Assembly: GCF_964019385.1 (NCBI RefSeq)
Contig: NC_088649.1
Location: 17,173,877 to 17,237,876 of the forward strand
Direction: 5' to 3'
DNA length: 64,000 nt
From: Sycon ciliatum
Lineage: Eukaryota; Porifera; Calcarea; Leucosolenida; Sycettidae
Shown here piece after piece: positions 48,001 to 57,560 of this stretch (positions within the stretch are counted from its first letter, which is position 1; each line of letters starts with the position of its first letter). A program made the translations under genes and the position numbers. The notes under the pieces are model-generated. The model ran no database searches. It was not told the DNA's origin and saw only the letters and a program-made list of their open reading frames with translations.

Positions 48001-51000
48001 GGCACGGTGACTAGGTGACTGGCGTACGTATGAACTTACTCAACCGTAGCGTCCTTTCAGATGACAATGCCGGTACAACAGACTTCGACAACCATAATTG
48101 CAACACCCATGATGGAAAACTGCTAGATTTGCGCATGCATATTATTGTTATGGCTTTCTTGCGAACCGTGAAATTTTTTCTTTTTTTCTTGCAATTCGTT
48201 ATTTTGCCGACGGGCTGTCGCCAAGGTAGGTCACCCGCTGAATTTCGCCGCCACCTTAAAACACATCTAGGGTTCCCTGGCAGTAGGCATTTCCGCCTGT
48301 TGGGAGTCCCGAAATCAAATATATAGGATTCAATTTAAAAGAAAAGGGAAAAAATATAAAAAGGATTCTCATTGGCTTAAGGGGAAGTCGCAAACGGGAA
48401 AACTCTGAAGAAAAAGTTGACTGTCACCACCAGGACTCGAACCGGGGACCCTCGCTTGTAGCCAGCGATGCTCTAACCACTGAGCTATGGTGTAGTCGGC
48501 ATCCCAGCAGAGACCGTAAAAAAAGAACTCAATACTACATGTAAGTATACCTTCCCCTTCCTTACGTTATTTCATAACTTAGAACCTTCCAAGTTGGAGG
48601 CTGTTGGTTTGCGCATTCTAGACGTGATGCAGCAAATCCCTTAGTCACACACCAAGTTTCCCTAAATTTTCACTCACTCCCCTTTATTTGCTGGGTTTCG
48701 CAAATTCCGGCTATTTTCTCGTTTGGCGCTTTTCTTGACCATTTTTGCCTATTTTGCGGCAGAAACCGGAGTTTAACATCAGATCGCCCCTACATGTGTA
48801 ATTCTGTGAATGATTCGGTGGCCGCATGCGCCCTTGTCACACCACAAATTTACCTTTTTTTGAACACTCATGGTTCAGTGCCAATTCAGGTAGTTTTTCG
48901 ATCAATGTCAAAAATCCCCGGTACAGTATTCCGATGTAGTTAACCTAGTATCCCGGTAGTATACCGGGAAAGCCGGTATGGTTGGCAAGTAAGGGTATCT
49001 TGCTCATATCGGTTAGTGTTGGGCACACACAACTGATAACTTGTTAACCTTTGGTCCTCTCTTAAAAAAATTAATATGCAATATTGATAACGCTCACCGC
49101 CAAGCACCAGGTCTTCCACGGTCTCGCGAGTGATGCCGTGTGCAATTGGCGTGAGCCTGTTGGACTCCTGCAGAGTGGCGTTCAGGTAGGTCATTTGGTC
49201 GATATCGGTGATGCTTGGCTGGGTTCCGGGTGGGTGCGATGACATCACCTGGCACACTTCCTCGTAGCAACGCTGCTGACACTCCGGATGCATGGCTGGG
49301 AAGGACAGCAAAAGAAGGAAATAAGGGGGGGGGTGGGTGGGAGAAGAGTGAGGGAGTGAGAGACGAAGAGATAGACAAAAGGTCTTCTTTTTATTTTGCT
49401 ATAAAAATAGAAAAGCTAGTAACTTGCCGTGTTCTCTCTTCCAAGTCAGAGGTGAAGTCAGCCTAGCCCACAAAATGTGCAAAGTAAGACATAAGCAGCT
49501 GATTCTACCTAATCCTCTTCGATTCCCCTCCATCCTCCCTGAGAAACGAACATGTACAAATGGCGATATTTGACTGAAATACGAAGGTTTGTAGCTTGGT
49601 TGTCCAGGCGCACCAGTGCGGAAACTCGCCAACTTTCAAGTGCATTTTTCTGCACTGTGCAGTGTTTCCCATAAGGTCGGTTTTCGCATCTGACGGCTCG
49701 TATTATAGTATCTATGTATTTTTCTTTTTTTCTGGAAGTGTTCACACATGCAAACTATGCATCGATATTTTTAGAGAAACGAACACGTGCTCGACCTAGG
49801 CACCGGCGGATAATGCTGGCAGAAAAATTGGCAGAATTCGGTACTTTTTCTGGTACGTTTCATGTAGGCCTCGACCAAATATGCTAGCGCATATTTCGGC
49901 ATATTTTGTGAGACAGTTCATATATGGCATATTGAGCGACAAAGGGAATATTGGAATGAAGCCAGCATATAATTCAAATATTCTGAAGAAAATGAGGACA
50001 AAACATTCATAATTATTATGGACAAAATGCGTTCAGAAATGCCTTTTATGGATGAATTTGGAATTTCACTGACATGTACTATAGTAGGCAAGGGTCAAGC
50101 ATATGCATAGGGACACGCCCCAGCCATACTTTTCCGCATGTGTTTTGATTTGCACCATAAGCATGATAGCCGTGAAGCCAATGAATAATCCAAGGTTGTA
50201 ATTTTACTGAAATGATCTACACTTTCTGCTTATGTCGAGCATATTTTGGCGTATCTTTTTGCATATCTTGCTAAGCCTTTGGCATATTATGGACGTTTTC
50301 CCTGATATGCGACGAGCATAATATGCTCTTTTTTTAGCATATTAATTTTGGTCTAGGCCTAGTTTCATGCATGTTTGGTATGTGGATAAGGAAATGGAGC
50401 AGAATTCGAGGAATTGCCCGCCATAAGGTTTGTATGGTTCTGCCAATTTCACTGCTTTTCGAGCAGAATCTGCCACCTTTTCGAGCAGAATCCGCCGGCG
50501 CCTAGCTCAACCCTTCCCCCTGAACGATTAGTCTTCCTTTCTAAATAGATACCTACATTTACGGATGGCCCCGAGACAACAAAACTTCATTGGGTTTCGC
50601 GAGTAAAAATGACAATGACGACGAAGACGACGAAGAGTGCAAAAACAACAATCGAATCGGTATACTGTATAGTGATTATTTAGGTCAATGCCCTACACAA
50701 TTATGCAACCCAGTAACCCCACATGTTCTTACCAAGGTGATAGAACAGCCACAGGATTGTGTTTGCCGTTGTTTCATACGATGCAACCATAATGAGTATA
50801 GCTTCGTCGCAGATCTCCTCTTCGGTGAAAGCTGGCGAGTCGTCATCACCAGCCTCCAACATGACTGTCAGGGCATCATTGGGCACTTCCACGCCCTCAT
50901 TGATGTCCGATTGACGGCGGCGGATAGCCGGGATGATGATCTCCTGACGAATGAACTTGTGGTGGTTTGCCAATTGCCGGCTCTTGCTGAAGTTGAGGTA

Positions 51001-51753
51001 TGAGAGGTACTTGGCCAGTCCAGCAGCAGACATTCGATCCGCAAACATGTCGAAGATGAAGTTCATTGCAATCTTCACCTTCTCTCGTTGAGCCAGACCC
51101 TCTGGTGTTGTCGTTGATTGTGTTCCAAATCCAAACAAGGAGAATACATCCAGGAGCATGAGTCCTATAGGATCGCCGTCAGCTAGATCAAGTGCGAACG
51201 ACGATTCGCCAGCCTTGGGCTGCGGGAGATTTTGCAGGAATGCGTCTGTGACGTTACCCATCAGTTCCACCAACCTTCCCAGCGCCTTTCTGCTGAGAAT
51301 GCTGGAAGCGAGCAGCTTGCGATGTCGCTTTAGCTCGTCGCCGCGCAGAGCGCTCATGGACTTCTTGCCCATGACGCTCTGCGAGCTGTACTCGAAGGAT
51401 GCGAAGCGGGTCGTTTTGCTGCTTGATGTCACTACATTGATGAGGACTGGATCCATGACAGCATAGATGGGAGTCATTAGCCATCTGGGACCGAAGAGGG
51501 ATAGGGCTACAACCGGCTCCGGAGCCTTCTGCATCAGCTCGTGCAGGTTGAAAATATGTTCGCCTGGGCCGGCATTGTTCTGCCCAACGACGTAGCCGAT
51601 GTGCCCCGTCCAATTGCTGTAGCCCAGTTCGAGCAGCTTGGGAAGTTTTCCCGTTCCGGTCTGGGATGCACCCTGCCGCTGCCGCTGCAGATACCACACA
51701 GCAAACAGGAGCGGCACGCCGCAATACAGCAGCAACTGAGCGACATCAAGCAT
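44521..51753 (-). CDS. Cytochrome P450, complete three-exon gene (sister of the 38-kb gene)
   Basis: Exons are complement(50733..51753), complement(49098..49295) and complement(44521..44867): 1,021, 198 and 347 nt, the same lengths as the sister gene, giving 521 aa. The N-terminal anchor is LLLYCGVPLLFAVWYL. The I-helix reads ASYETT, the K-helix ESNR, then FVPQRW and the heme loop PFGNGPFRCFG (Cys 466). Donors are GTAAGA and GTGAGC; acceptors TTCCCAG and CTGCAG. No frameshift or stop is seen. It should be an ER-bound monooxygenase of unknown substrate. Intron 1 carries a nested MITE pair. Intron 2 has swollen to 4.2 kb with a Harbinger-like MITE, a solo LTR, a truncated foldback, a LINE scrap and a tRNA-like sequence. 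It is convergent with the sister gene, consistent with an inverted duplication. Confidence 0.92.
44881..45125. repeat. (GACA)n/(CATA)n microsatellite upstream of P450 exon 3
   Basis: On the gene's strand this is (CTGT)n and (ATGT)n, 14 bp before the acceptor, the counterpart of 41328-41492. Confidence 0.95.
45262..45724. mobile_element. Harbinger/Tourist-like MITE, TTA duplication
   Basis: Ends GGGCCTGGTCAGGCTGCGGC and GCCGCAGTCTGACCAGGCCC are inverted, flanked by TTA (45259-45261, 45725-45727). A 3-bp TTA duplication and GGGCCT ends are typical of PIF/Harbinger elements. No transposase. Confidence 0.82.
45792..46398 (+). CDS. Unknown ORF, cut by a solo LTR
   Basis: An open frame of about 202 codons that opens at an ATG in CGTCATGGATTTACC and runs into the solo LTR, where it stops after two bases. 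It begins MDLPAREGGLTFPELRRF and contains CWGAPLFESDVEAVTMLLPD. I recognise no domain, signal peptide or membrane segment. If the LTR and one target repeat are removed, the + frame stays open beyond 46726 for about 80 codons, so the LTR may have landed in a coding stretch. It lies antisense in a P450 intron and could equally be a chance frame or a scrap of a mobile element. Confidence 0.3.
46399..46725 (+). mobile_element. Solo LTR related to the element at 8488-10235
   Basis: TGTAGTATCCCTGCC at the start and GGCTACCATTACA at the end match the reverse complement of the LTRs at 8492 and 9886. Internal matches include AAATGCGCAGCAGC-like and CCAGGTGTGTACCTGAGA words. It is clearly more diverged than they are from each other. 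Flanks GAAG and GGAG differ by one base, in line with an old 4-bp target duplication. No internal region or second LTR adjoins it. Confidence 0.8.
46726..47040 (-). pseudogene. Possible protein-kinase C-lobe fragment
   Basis: The - strand reads IARLFADMLQFHCLEVAHL then GAELNLGPFVDMWQFGVMSL, which resembles the kinase segment around the conserved DxWxxG of subdomain IX. It continues PEDLVPNPYPLQFQKP. No ATP-binding or catalytic loop is present nearby. The opposite strand is also open here and could continue the ORF at 45792. Either reading is tentative. Confidence 0.25.
47510..48047. mobile_element. Truncated copy of the 871-bp foldback at 16486-17356
   Basis: The left arm is present in full order (AAAGGGGAAGT, GGTGCTGAGTCGAATGGTC, GGGCGCAGTCACC complement, GCGATTGGCCCATATG, TGCGATGCAGCG), followed by the spacer and about 60 bp of the right arm (GCACGGTGACTAGGTGACTG). 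The remaining right arm is missing. Confidence 0.9.
48185..48330 (+). pseudogene. LINE reverse transcriptase C-terminal fragment
   Basis: The frame reads LPTGCRQGRSPAEFRRHLKT then HLGFPGSRHF and LLGVPKSNI. It matches the ends of the two LINE fragments at 53.6-54.6 kb (LPPNCRQAQS...HLGFPVTRP). Confidence 0.7.
48423..48494 (-). tRNA. tRNA-like sequence (tRNA pseudogene or SINE head), not a standard tRNA
   Basis: The - strand carries TAGCTCAGTGGTTAGAGCA, a D arm that matches the Pol III A box, a five-pair anticodon stem TCGCT/AGCGA, and CCCGGTTCGAGTCCTGG, a T arm that matches the B box. The anticodon loop GGCTACA lacks the expected T33. The acceptor stem has about five of seven pairs and the T stem one mismatch. 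The overall layout is right but decoding is doubtful, so it is probably a pseudogene or the head of a tRNA-derived SINE. Confidence 0.6.
48575..49097. other. Repeat scrap and unassigned intron sequence
   Basis: AACTTAGAACCTTCCAAGTTGG (48580-48601 region) is a piece of the CCTTCCAAGTTGGAAGG family. The rest shows no gene. Confidence 0.4.
49796..50506. mobile_element. MITE, AAATTGGCAGAATTC family, interrupted by a second MITE
   Basis: Ends CTAGGCACCGGCGGATAATG and GAATCCGCCGGCGCCTAG are inverted. The interior matches the copies at 23338 and 36994, but is split after GGTACGTTTCATG by the element at 49865-50361. It lies in P450 intron 1. Confidence 0.88.
49857..50369. mobile_element. hAT-like MITE nested in the previous MITE, 8-bp duplication GTTTCATG
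   Basis: GTTTCATG at 49857-49864 and 50362-50369 flanks a 497-bp element with inverted ends TAGGCCTCGACCAAA and TTTGGTCTAGGCCTA. A perfect 8-bp duplication is typical of hAT elements. The body is rich in GCATAT words. No transposase. Confidence 0.88.
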
Positions 51754-51905
51754 CGTGCCTCGTCACCAATGCTATGAGCATACGTTCAGAGAATGACAAC
51801 AAACAATCTACCGTCGACGTACTCGTGCCGCCACAGCTAGCGACAAGACACAATAATTACATGGAACACAACCAAGAAATCTGACCTCGCTCTGGTTCAA
51901 ATAAG
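51754..51905 (-). promoter_or_regulatory. 5' flank of P450 gene, conserved with its paralogue
   Basis: Aligns with 37860-38025 before the sister gene. It carries an extra segment of about 25 bp (GCACGAGTACGTCGACGG) and a few other differences. Likely 5' UTR and proximal promoter; not proven. Confidence 0.4.
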
Positions 51906-53125
51906 TCTTTCCAAGTTATGCAATCCTTTTTATCCACGATCGATGGTGGTACTGGATTTTAGTCTAGCTAGTAACTTTAGGTGCTTGTGCATCTAATGAA
52001 AAAAGATGAGCTACTCGTACATCTGGACAGCCGGGCATCAGCTGACCTGTCAAACTGCACGGATAAGCCCTGTCACCTGTGGCTGTGACCATTGATTAAT
52101 TTTGACTGTCTCGCCCAGCACTCCGTTTGGTACCGTATCTGTGCACCGTATGTGCCGGATACGGTATAACAGACATGCCGTAGCTAGCTGTGCACGGTAC
52201 ATGATTATTTGCCAGATACTACTGTACGCTATGGATATGCCGTATATGTGCACCGTATGTGCAGGATACGGTATGGATTGCACAGATACGGCATACGTAG
52301 CCTAGCGCCTTGTTGTTGTTGTTGTTGTTGAATTTTTTTTAAAACTTCAATCCTGTGTATTTTGTTGAAGGCTGCTTTGCACTCGTCAGTTTGTGGTCAG
52401 TGGTTGACTGACGTGGCCAGGCCACGGACCGCAGGGCTACATTGACTGGACAATCACATCATGTACTTGTACTGGTAATGCAGGGAATCGGCGGCAAAGG
52501 CCGCAGACCATCACTGCAGTCTGCATCAGTGTTGCAGCTACTGTACAATGAACAGTACAACATACTATCAAGAGACTGAGTACATAACCCCCATGTACTC
52601 TTGATAGTATGTTGAGCGCGGGGTGCTGTCCTGAAACACAAGGCCACGAAATGCAAGCCTGCATGATTTTGCGTGTTGTCATGATATGCGCTCTACGGAG
52701 TACGGTGACTCGGCTTCGTGTGCGCTGGAAAGTTCCGAAACCCTTTCGCAGTCAGTCCTGCAAAGCAACTACATGTACACTGTGTTGTGCAATCATGCAG
52801 GAAACAATGGGACAGAGTTGTAATTATCTGAACAGTGCACTGTGACCAGATCCGGAGCGCTCCGAAAGTACGCAATTCAGCTACAAAACATTGAGCCTGC
52901 ACTGAAGTAAAGCATTCCCGGCCATAACGATAAGTGTACTTAGCGCTACCGTGGGAAGACAAAGACATAGCCAAAGGCTATCTCCAACCTAAACCCGGTA
53001 CCCCACTATTTCCCATCTCTTCCTTTCAACACTGTGCTGCTCATTGAGTCAATGAAATCTTCCTGGGTGTGAGTCAAGTACATGTACAGTTAGTTTGCGC
53101 CCTAAACTAAAGTGCATTGTGATTA
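51906..53125. other. No gene recognised
   Basis: Contains the MITE at 52133-52295, (TTG)n near 52313-52330 and a hairpin at 52558-52610 (ACATACTATCAAGAG against CTCTTGATAGTATGT). Confidence 0.5.
52133..52295. repeat. Short inverted-repeat element (TACCGTATCTGTGCA)
   Basis: TACCGTATCTGTGCACCGTA at the left and TGCACAGATACGGCATA at the right are inverted. GCACCGTATGTGC..GGATACGGTAT is also repeated directly inside. Confidence 0.7.
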
Positions 53126-53324
53126 GGGACCGGCGGATTCTGCTCGAAAAGGTGGCAGATTCTGCTCGAAAAGCAGTGAAATTGGCAGAACCATACAAAC
53201 CTTATGGCGGGCAATTCCTCGAATTCTGCTCAACTTTTTTATCCACATACCAAACATGCAAGAAACTTACCAGAGAAAGTACCGAATTCTGCCAATTTTT
53301 CTGCCGGCAGAATCCGCTGGACCC
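53126..53324. mobile_element. MITE, AAATTGGCAGAATTC family, opposite orientation
   Basis: Reverse complement of the 23338-type copies, complete from GGACCGGCGGATTCTGCTCG to GCCGGCAGAATCCGCTGG. Confidence 0.85.
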
Positions 53325-53475
53325 TAATAATTGTGATTTATAATTATAGTTTTATTTATTTATACTTTGTCCACATCTCATGGGCCCAGTGTTTGCAGGT
53401 CCAGCCTCTAGAGTGCACACGCTCTGGGCGTACTTGACTCATGCCCTGGCCCTGGGTTTGGATTTCAGTGATAAG

Positions 53476-53502
53476 CAGTAGTAGTAGTAGTAGTAGTAGT
53501 AC

Positions 53503-53597
<95 letters not shown>

Positions 53598-53600
53598 TTT
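53476..53600. repeat. (TAG)n trinucleotide array
   Basis: About 40 units with one ACT variant. On the - strand it directly follows the LINE fragment at 53605-54197, so it probably grew from that LINE's 3' tail. Confidence 0.95.
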
Positions 53601-53604
53601 ATTA

Positions 53605-54197
53605 TTTGACTAGGGGAGTCCCAACAGGCATGGCCTTGTTACAGGGAACCCTAGGTGAATCTTTGTGAGGTGAGCAAAAGTACCAGCAGATTGTGCCTGA
53701 CGACAGTTTGGAGGAAGAGTGTTCCACCGACCTGCCGCCAGAAAAGAAACTGAGCGCAGTCCATACCCAATATGTACAGTAGGTAATACTAAGGCAGCTG
53801 TATCCTGGCCACGAGTACGAGCATTTGTGTGCGGGCCAACTGAACGCAGGAGAAACAGTGACTGAAGGAGGGGGCTAGTAATTGATGACAAGCAGCGATA
53901 GACCAAAACGTATAGTTTCAAATTAACTCGTTGCTCAAACGAATACAGATGACACCGTTGTAAAACTAATGCAGTTGGGGTCATTCTATCTAAACCAAAT
54001 GCCTTCTTCATCGCAATATGGCTGACCGTTACAAGCCTGTTATATAGGGTAGTTTTCAAACAGTGCACATACGCATTACTTGCATATTCTAGAGTAGACT
54101 GTATAATTGACAAGAAGAAAGTTCTCCGAGCTGTAGCTGATAAATTGCGACGGCCATGAGCAAAACAGGCTAGTTTAGCGAAGACCACTGAACACAC
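53605..54197 (-). pseudogene. 5'-truncated LINE, reverse transcriptase C-terminal region
   Basis: An open - strand frame of about 195 codons contains TLEYASNAYVHCL, RGQDTAALVLP, AAGRWNTLPPNCRQAQ and KIHLGFPVTRPCLLGLP then a stop. These are the segments after the catalytic domain in LINE ORF2. All upstream domains are missing. The 3' tail is (TAC)n. Confidence 0.75.
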
Positions 54198-54204
54198 CTT
54201 TTCT

Positions 54205-54598
54205 ACTTATTATTATTATTATTTTTTTTCTTATTTTGTTAGGGATTTCCCAACAGGCAATGTTGCCTTTTTACTGGGAACCCTAAATGAGACTTTGTGT
54301 GAGCGCGAAACAAAGCAGGCGACTCGGCCAGGCGACAAGATGGAGGCAGCGCATTCCATCTGTCGGCACCAAGATACGCAATGGAATGGAAACCATACCG
54401 GGAGTGGCAGGCAGGCAAGACAAGAGCAGCTGTAGCTTGGCCCCGGGTTGTGGCAGCAGAATGTGGGCCAGTGCAGCGGGGAGTGAATAGGAGGCTGAGA
54501 AGTGGGCTAGATAAACCATGCAGACAGCGAAAGACAAAGACGCATCGCTTGAAATTTAAGCGTTGCTCTAGTGTGTAGATCTTGGTGTAAGCGTACAT
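54205..54598 (-). pseudogene. 5'-truncated LINE, same family as the neighbour
   Basis: The frame contains LEQRLNFKRCVFVFRCLHG, RGQATAALVLP, GADRWNALPPSCRLAES and KSHLGFPVKRQHCLLGNP, then a tail of (AAT)n at about 54205-54220. It lies directly upstream of the fragment at 53605-54197 in the same orientation. Confidence 0.75.
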
Positions 54599-54945
54599 TG
54601 TCTCAGTGGGAGTTCTGCACTTGTGGGCGGAACGTTAGATGCTCATCGATTAGTATACCGAGGTATACACAAGCACAACTCTAGTACAGTTTGCGGGAAT
54701 GAAAAGGGAAAAATATATATATTCTTTTATTCCACGATGGCGTGACGCCAATAAGGATGATTAATAAGTGCGATAGAACTGGTACTAGCCAGAAACAGCT
54801 AGATGGAAATTAACCGGGAGGCAAGAAGCAATGGATCATGAAAAACAAGCGGGGCAATAATGTTAGCAGGGGTGATCGAGATAGTTAAGTACACGTTCGA
54901 GATATCAGAAACCAGGGGGATGCGCGGAGCAGGAGCAGGTACTGC

Positions 54946-57560
54946 TCAAAAGAAGACTGGATGCATTGTTTCGGAAAGAATTTCTACGAGGTTGGGTTGT
55001 GATGTCGATAGGGAGTGAGTTGTAGAGGGTGAGGGCACTGTTGATGGGGGAGTCTCGGTGCCTGTTCGTGTGTGCGTGTCCGATGGACTTGTCTGTCGAA
55101 GGGTGTATGGTTGGTGTTGACGTTGTGGTGCAAGATGTGGTTGTTGCAGGTGTGGTGGGGAGGTTTGGTGGTGGATGTCCCATGCTAGTAGGGCTTGTTT
55201 AACAAGGAGTCGTGAGCTAAGGGTGGGGAGCTTTGCGTGATGGAGGAGGGAGCTGTGGTGAACTGGTGCAAAGAGGGGAATCCGAAGGCAGATGCGTATA
55301 GCACGGCGTTGAATTCTCTCCAGTGTGTCCCGCTGTTGCTGTGTGGTGTTCGAGAGGGCAAGGCTGCCATATTCGAGAACGGGTCGGATGTAGGTTGTGT
55401 ATATTAACAATAGGCTGGAAGCGTTCATTGTGCCACGTGTCTTGTGGAGTTGGTGTAGTAGTGTTTTGGCTTTGTTGGTGGTTTCTATGATGTGTTGGGC
55501 CCATCGCATATCGTCTTGGAGTGTAACACCAAGGTGCCTATGTTGGTGGACCTGCTGCAGCCGAGTCAAGTGGAGCGTGATGTGGATGGTGTGTTGGGGT
55601 TGGAAGGAAAGGACGACGGTTTTCGTGGTGTTGACGAGGAGATGCCAATCCTTCAACCATCGTCCTGCTGCGTCCACGGCACGTTGGAGGAATGCAGCTG
55701 ACAAATCCCTCGTGTAATGCGTCGCGATGAGTGCCGTGTCATCGCCGAACTGGCTGCATTTAGTGTGAGAGTTTGTACATGCTGGGGGGAGGTCGATCGT
55801 GTACACCAGGAAAAGAAGAGGCCCCAGGACAGAGCCCTGGGGTACTCCAGCTGGAATGGATTTCCATGATGACAAAGCGGAGCCAACCTTGACGCGTTGT
55901 CGGCGGCGAGTCAGGTAGCTTGTGAGCCAGGTAAGGGCAATGCCACGGAGGTGCTCGAGTTTGGCCAGGAGGCCAGCATGCCAGACTCGGTCAAAAGCCT
56001 TTGATAAGTCAAAGAAGCATGCTGACACTGCCTGACCGGAATCTCGGCTGGCGGAAATCTCATGCACTAGGCGGGAGAGCTGTAGTTCAGTACTATCCTT
56101 AGATCGAAATCCAGATTGGTCGGCCGGTAGGTGGGGCTCAATGTGGGTGTAGAGGCGTTGGTGAACAATCCTCTCCTGAACCTTGCTGACAACGCTTAGG
56201 AGCGAGATTGGTCTATAATTGGTGACCTCTGCACGAGAGGCTTTCTTGTGTAGAGGACTGATAGTGGCGTCGCGCCAGTCCTGTGGCTGCTCGCCTCGCG
56301 AGAAAGACTCGTTGAAAAGTGTTGCGAGGGAGCACGATATTTCGTCTGCAGTGATCTTGAGCAATTTCGTCGGGATGCCATCGTACCCAGCCGACTTCCG
56401 GAAATCAAGAGCGGAAAGGAGTTTTCTGACCTCCTCCTGAGTGGTGATGATTTCCTTCAGTTCGCTTCCGACGATGCGCGACACGCCAATCTCTGGCACG
56501 GCTTCAGTTGGTCCGGAGACGGACTTCTGGCTTTCCGAAATGAAAAAATTGTTAAACGCTTCCGCCTTTTCTCCATCTGATCTAGCCACTGTTTCGTTCG
56601 CTGAAATAGGTGGAAGCTCCTTTTTCGGGGACGACCGCAGTGATTTCATTAACTTGTACAGGTTTCGCTGTGAGACACCAGTTACGTCGCCTTGCGCGGT
56701 AGTGGATACGAAGGCGGATTTAGCTTCTCTCAGTAGTGTTGTGGTCCTATTGCGTTGAGTAACGAATGTGAGCCAGTTCTCGGCGCTGCGAGTTCTGAGA
56801 TACTGACGGTAGAGCTGATGCTTGAGTTTAATGCTGCAAAGAAGCTGTTGAGTCATCCATGGTCGCCGACCTGGGCATGTCTGGTGTGTACGTCGTGGTG
56901 CGAAGTTAGTACAGTACAAGTGTGCTGTGTTGATAAGCGAGTCATGCCAATGCGACCAGAGGTCTGTCATTGATAACTGCGGGATTTCCTCAGCTGGTGG
57001 CAAAAGCTGCATTGAGCTCAGGGCTTCTTTCAGTGCGACGACGCGATCAGGGTCCCAGTTCCAGCGCCAAGCTTCGACGTTTTGCTGGGGTGTTGGTGCT
57101 TGTGGTGGGCATGCAAGGGACACATGTCCTCCGACGAGTACATGATCTGACGCTCCAACAGGGGGATACGATGTGACAGATAGGTCTTCTTCTGGTACGT
57201 TGGAGATGACAACGTCGAGGCAGGACTTCAAGTTGCCTCTGGAAATACAGGTCGGAAAAGACACGTGCTGGTTTAATCCTGCAGTGTCTAGTAGGTAGCT
57301 CAGCAGGTCGCCAGCTCTATCAGTGATATCAGTGGGAAGCCATGAGGTGTGCTTTGCGTTCATATCTCCTACCAATAGAAACGGAGAGTTCATGTTGCAG
57401 AGACCTAGACAGGGCTCCAGTTGTTGGCAGAATGTGTACGGATCTGTGTTTGGAGGACGGTAGGAGCATCCGACTGTAAGTGATACATTCGGTAGGTCAA
57501 GTTCGAGCCAGAGTGATTCGAAGTTGCTCATCGTGATGTTTGTTTTGTGTTTGTGTGGGA
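54946..57560 (-). CDS. LINE ORF2, second part: endonuclease end and reverse transcriptase
   Basis: After the insertion the host ORF2 resumes near NITMSNFESLWLEL. The endonuclease blocks are LLVGDMNAKHTSW and the GASDHVLV (SDH) motif. The reverse transcriptase follows with YRPISLLSVVSKVQERI, CFFDLSKAFDRVW, GVPQGSVLGPLLF and QFGDDTAL, then the RHLGVTL block and a C-terminal segment with Thr/Pro/Gln-rich sequence. The catalytic pair is present as FGDD, where most LINEs have FADD. The frame is uninterrupted to the stop. The open frame extends by chance to 57966 through the inserted LINE; that part is antisense and not real. With its endonuclease split, this copy is inactive. Confidence 0.85.

Noticed and set aside
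48423-48494. Functional amber-suppressor tRNA (CTA at the anticodon position)
   Set aside because: The loop lacks T33 and the acceptor and T stems have mismatches, so decoding is unlikely.
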